DNA of 24,165 nt from an uncultured Chthoniobacterales bacterium (GTDB taxonomy: Bacteria > Verrucomicrobiota > Verrucomicrobiia > Chthoniobacterales > CAKUMP01): contig CAKUMP010000007.1 of assembly GCA_934667795.1 (NCBI GenBank), positions 1 to 24,165 on the forward strand, read 5' to 3'. Shown in pieces: positions 23,457 through 24,165 of this stretch. A program made the position numbers and the translations under genes. The notes beneath the pieces are model-generated. The model searched no databases, was not told where the DNA came from, and worked only from the letters and a program-made list of their open reading frames with translations. Position 1 is the stretch's first letter. The number at the start of each line of letters is the position of its first letter.

Positions 23457-24165
23457 ATGAAAAAAATCCTGTCTATCAGCATGGGACTTTTGATGTCCTG
23501 CTCTACCTACTCCCAACTCCCGATCACGCGAGAGCTGGAAGATACCGGCGATCCAAATATCAAGAAACTCACCATGCGTTTCCCGCAGGGGTATATTGAA
23601 TATCGAGGAGAAAAGGTAGAAAATGAGTCGGAGCTAAAAAACAGATTGTTCGGGCTAAGTTTTCAACGCCCCGAACGAACCAATGGCGGTTGGGACCTCT
23701 GGAAATTTCTCAATGTGATCCTGCATGTCGAAGGCAAGCCTATACCGATTATTCATCAGCATTTACTGGATCAGGTTGAGATTCTGGAAAACGAAAGTCG
23801 CATGCTGATCAAATTTCGTTGGCACATGGCGGAGAGTAACGCAGCGCTGAATGTTTTTCTCGCCTGGTTCCCCGCGCAAGCGGACTGGGTATTTGTCAAA
23901 GTCCAGGCAGAAGGAGAAACAACTTCGCTGCATCAGGTGATATTCAGTGCATTTCCTGGCAACTCTGCCGGGCCGGAAGAACGTGAACGCTGGTTCGCAG
24001 CCAATAATATCGAACAAAAATTGTCTATGAAACGAACGGAACTCCCGACAGATACCCAGGGGGTTGTATTTTTTAATAAACTCGCTCAACAGGACGCAGG
24101 CTGTCTCCTGGTATTCGGAAACATGCCGATTCAGACATTAAAAGTTCTAGGCAGTTATAATGTAC
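23457..24165 (+). CDS. Exported protein of unknown function, incomplete at right edge (possible lipoprotein)
   Basis: 236 codons are visible with no stop. The start ATG is 1 bp after the stop of the GH42-like gene, which indicates translational coupling. The N-terminus MKKILSISMGLLMSCSTYSQ is a short signal peptide; LMSC fits a lipoprotein box, although Met at -2 is unusual, so lipid attachment is uncertain. The rest is beta-rich with many Trp, Phe and Arg residues: MRFPQGYIEYRGEKVENESE, NGGWDLWKFLNVILHVEGKP and NVFLAWFPAQADWVFVK. I do not recognise a family. By position it is part of the glycan-use operon. Confidence 0.75.
   Translation, partial: MKKILSISMGLLMSCSTYSQLPITRELEDTGDPNIKKLTMRFPQGYIEYRGEKVENESELKNRLFGLSFQRPERTNGGWDLWKFLNVILHVEGKPIPIIHQHLLDQVEILENESRMLIKFRWHMAESNAALNVFLAWFPAQADWVFVKVQAEGETTSLHQVIFSAFPGNSAGPEERERWFAANNIEQKLSMKRTELPTDTQGVVFFNKLAQQDAGCLLVFGNMPIQTLKVLGSYNV

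Overview
The window looks like part of a chromosome from the Verrucomicrobiota / Lentisphaerota / Kiritimatiellota group. The evidence is the combination of PEP-CTERM sorting tails, an H-X9-DG type pseudopilin plus the wreck of a second one, very large secreted GH42-like proteins, a GntR/LacI hybrid regulator, LamG lectins, and the scarcity of Shine-Dalgarno sequences. The phylum is inferred from gene content only; there is no rRNA or other phylogenetic marker here.

Layout. (1) Positions 1-619, minus strand: the N-terminal part of an AraC-type regulator that runs off the left edge. (2) Positions 620-700: a divergent control region with three TACNGTA sites. (3) Positions 701-7572: a module of two paralogous small secreted proteins bracketing a cytosolic GH38-like hydrolase and a 1196-residue secreted GH42-like protein. 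A fourth TACNGTA site lies before the second small paralog. (4) Positions 7633-8622: a PEP-CTERM protein, then a pseudopilin pseudogene collapsed by an internal deletion. (5) Positions 8821-12672: a large exported protein of unknown function and a cytosolic FAD-dependent oxidoreductase. (6) Positions 12673-13352: a gene-poor island with an inverted pair of REP-like palindromes, a 37-bp tandem array (nine full units and a partial tenth) and a CATACGTATG operator candidate. (7) Positions 13353-17203: three LamG paralogs with a GntR/LacI regulator between the first and second. The middle paralog has lost its PEP-CTERM tail. (8) Positions 17256-24165: a closely packed series of a secreted SGNH esterase, a pseudopilin-like protein (4-bp overlap), a CBM9 protein, a second giant GH42-like protein, and an incomplete exported protein at the right edge.

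How it may work together (inference): this is an accessory locus for capture and breakdown of a complex, probably decorated, polysaccharide. Lectins and carbohydrate-binding proteins (LamG, CBM9, discoidin-like) hold the glycan at or near the cell surface. The SGNH enzyme removes ester groups, the GH42-like proteins and possibly the 8821 protein cut the chain, and the GH38-like and FAD enzymes act on products in the cytoplasm. Two local regulators, AraC type and GntR/LacI type, probably sense the sugars. No SusC/SusD pair, transporter, sulfatase or exosortase is visible in the window. No RNA gene, CRISPR array, transposase or convincing intrinsic terminator was seen.
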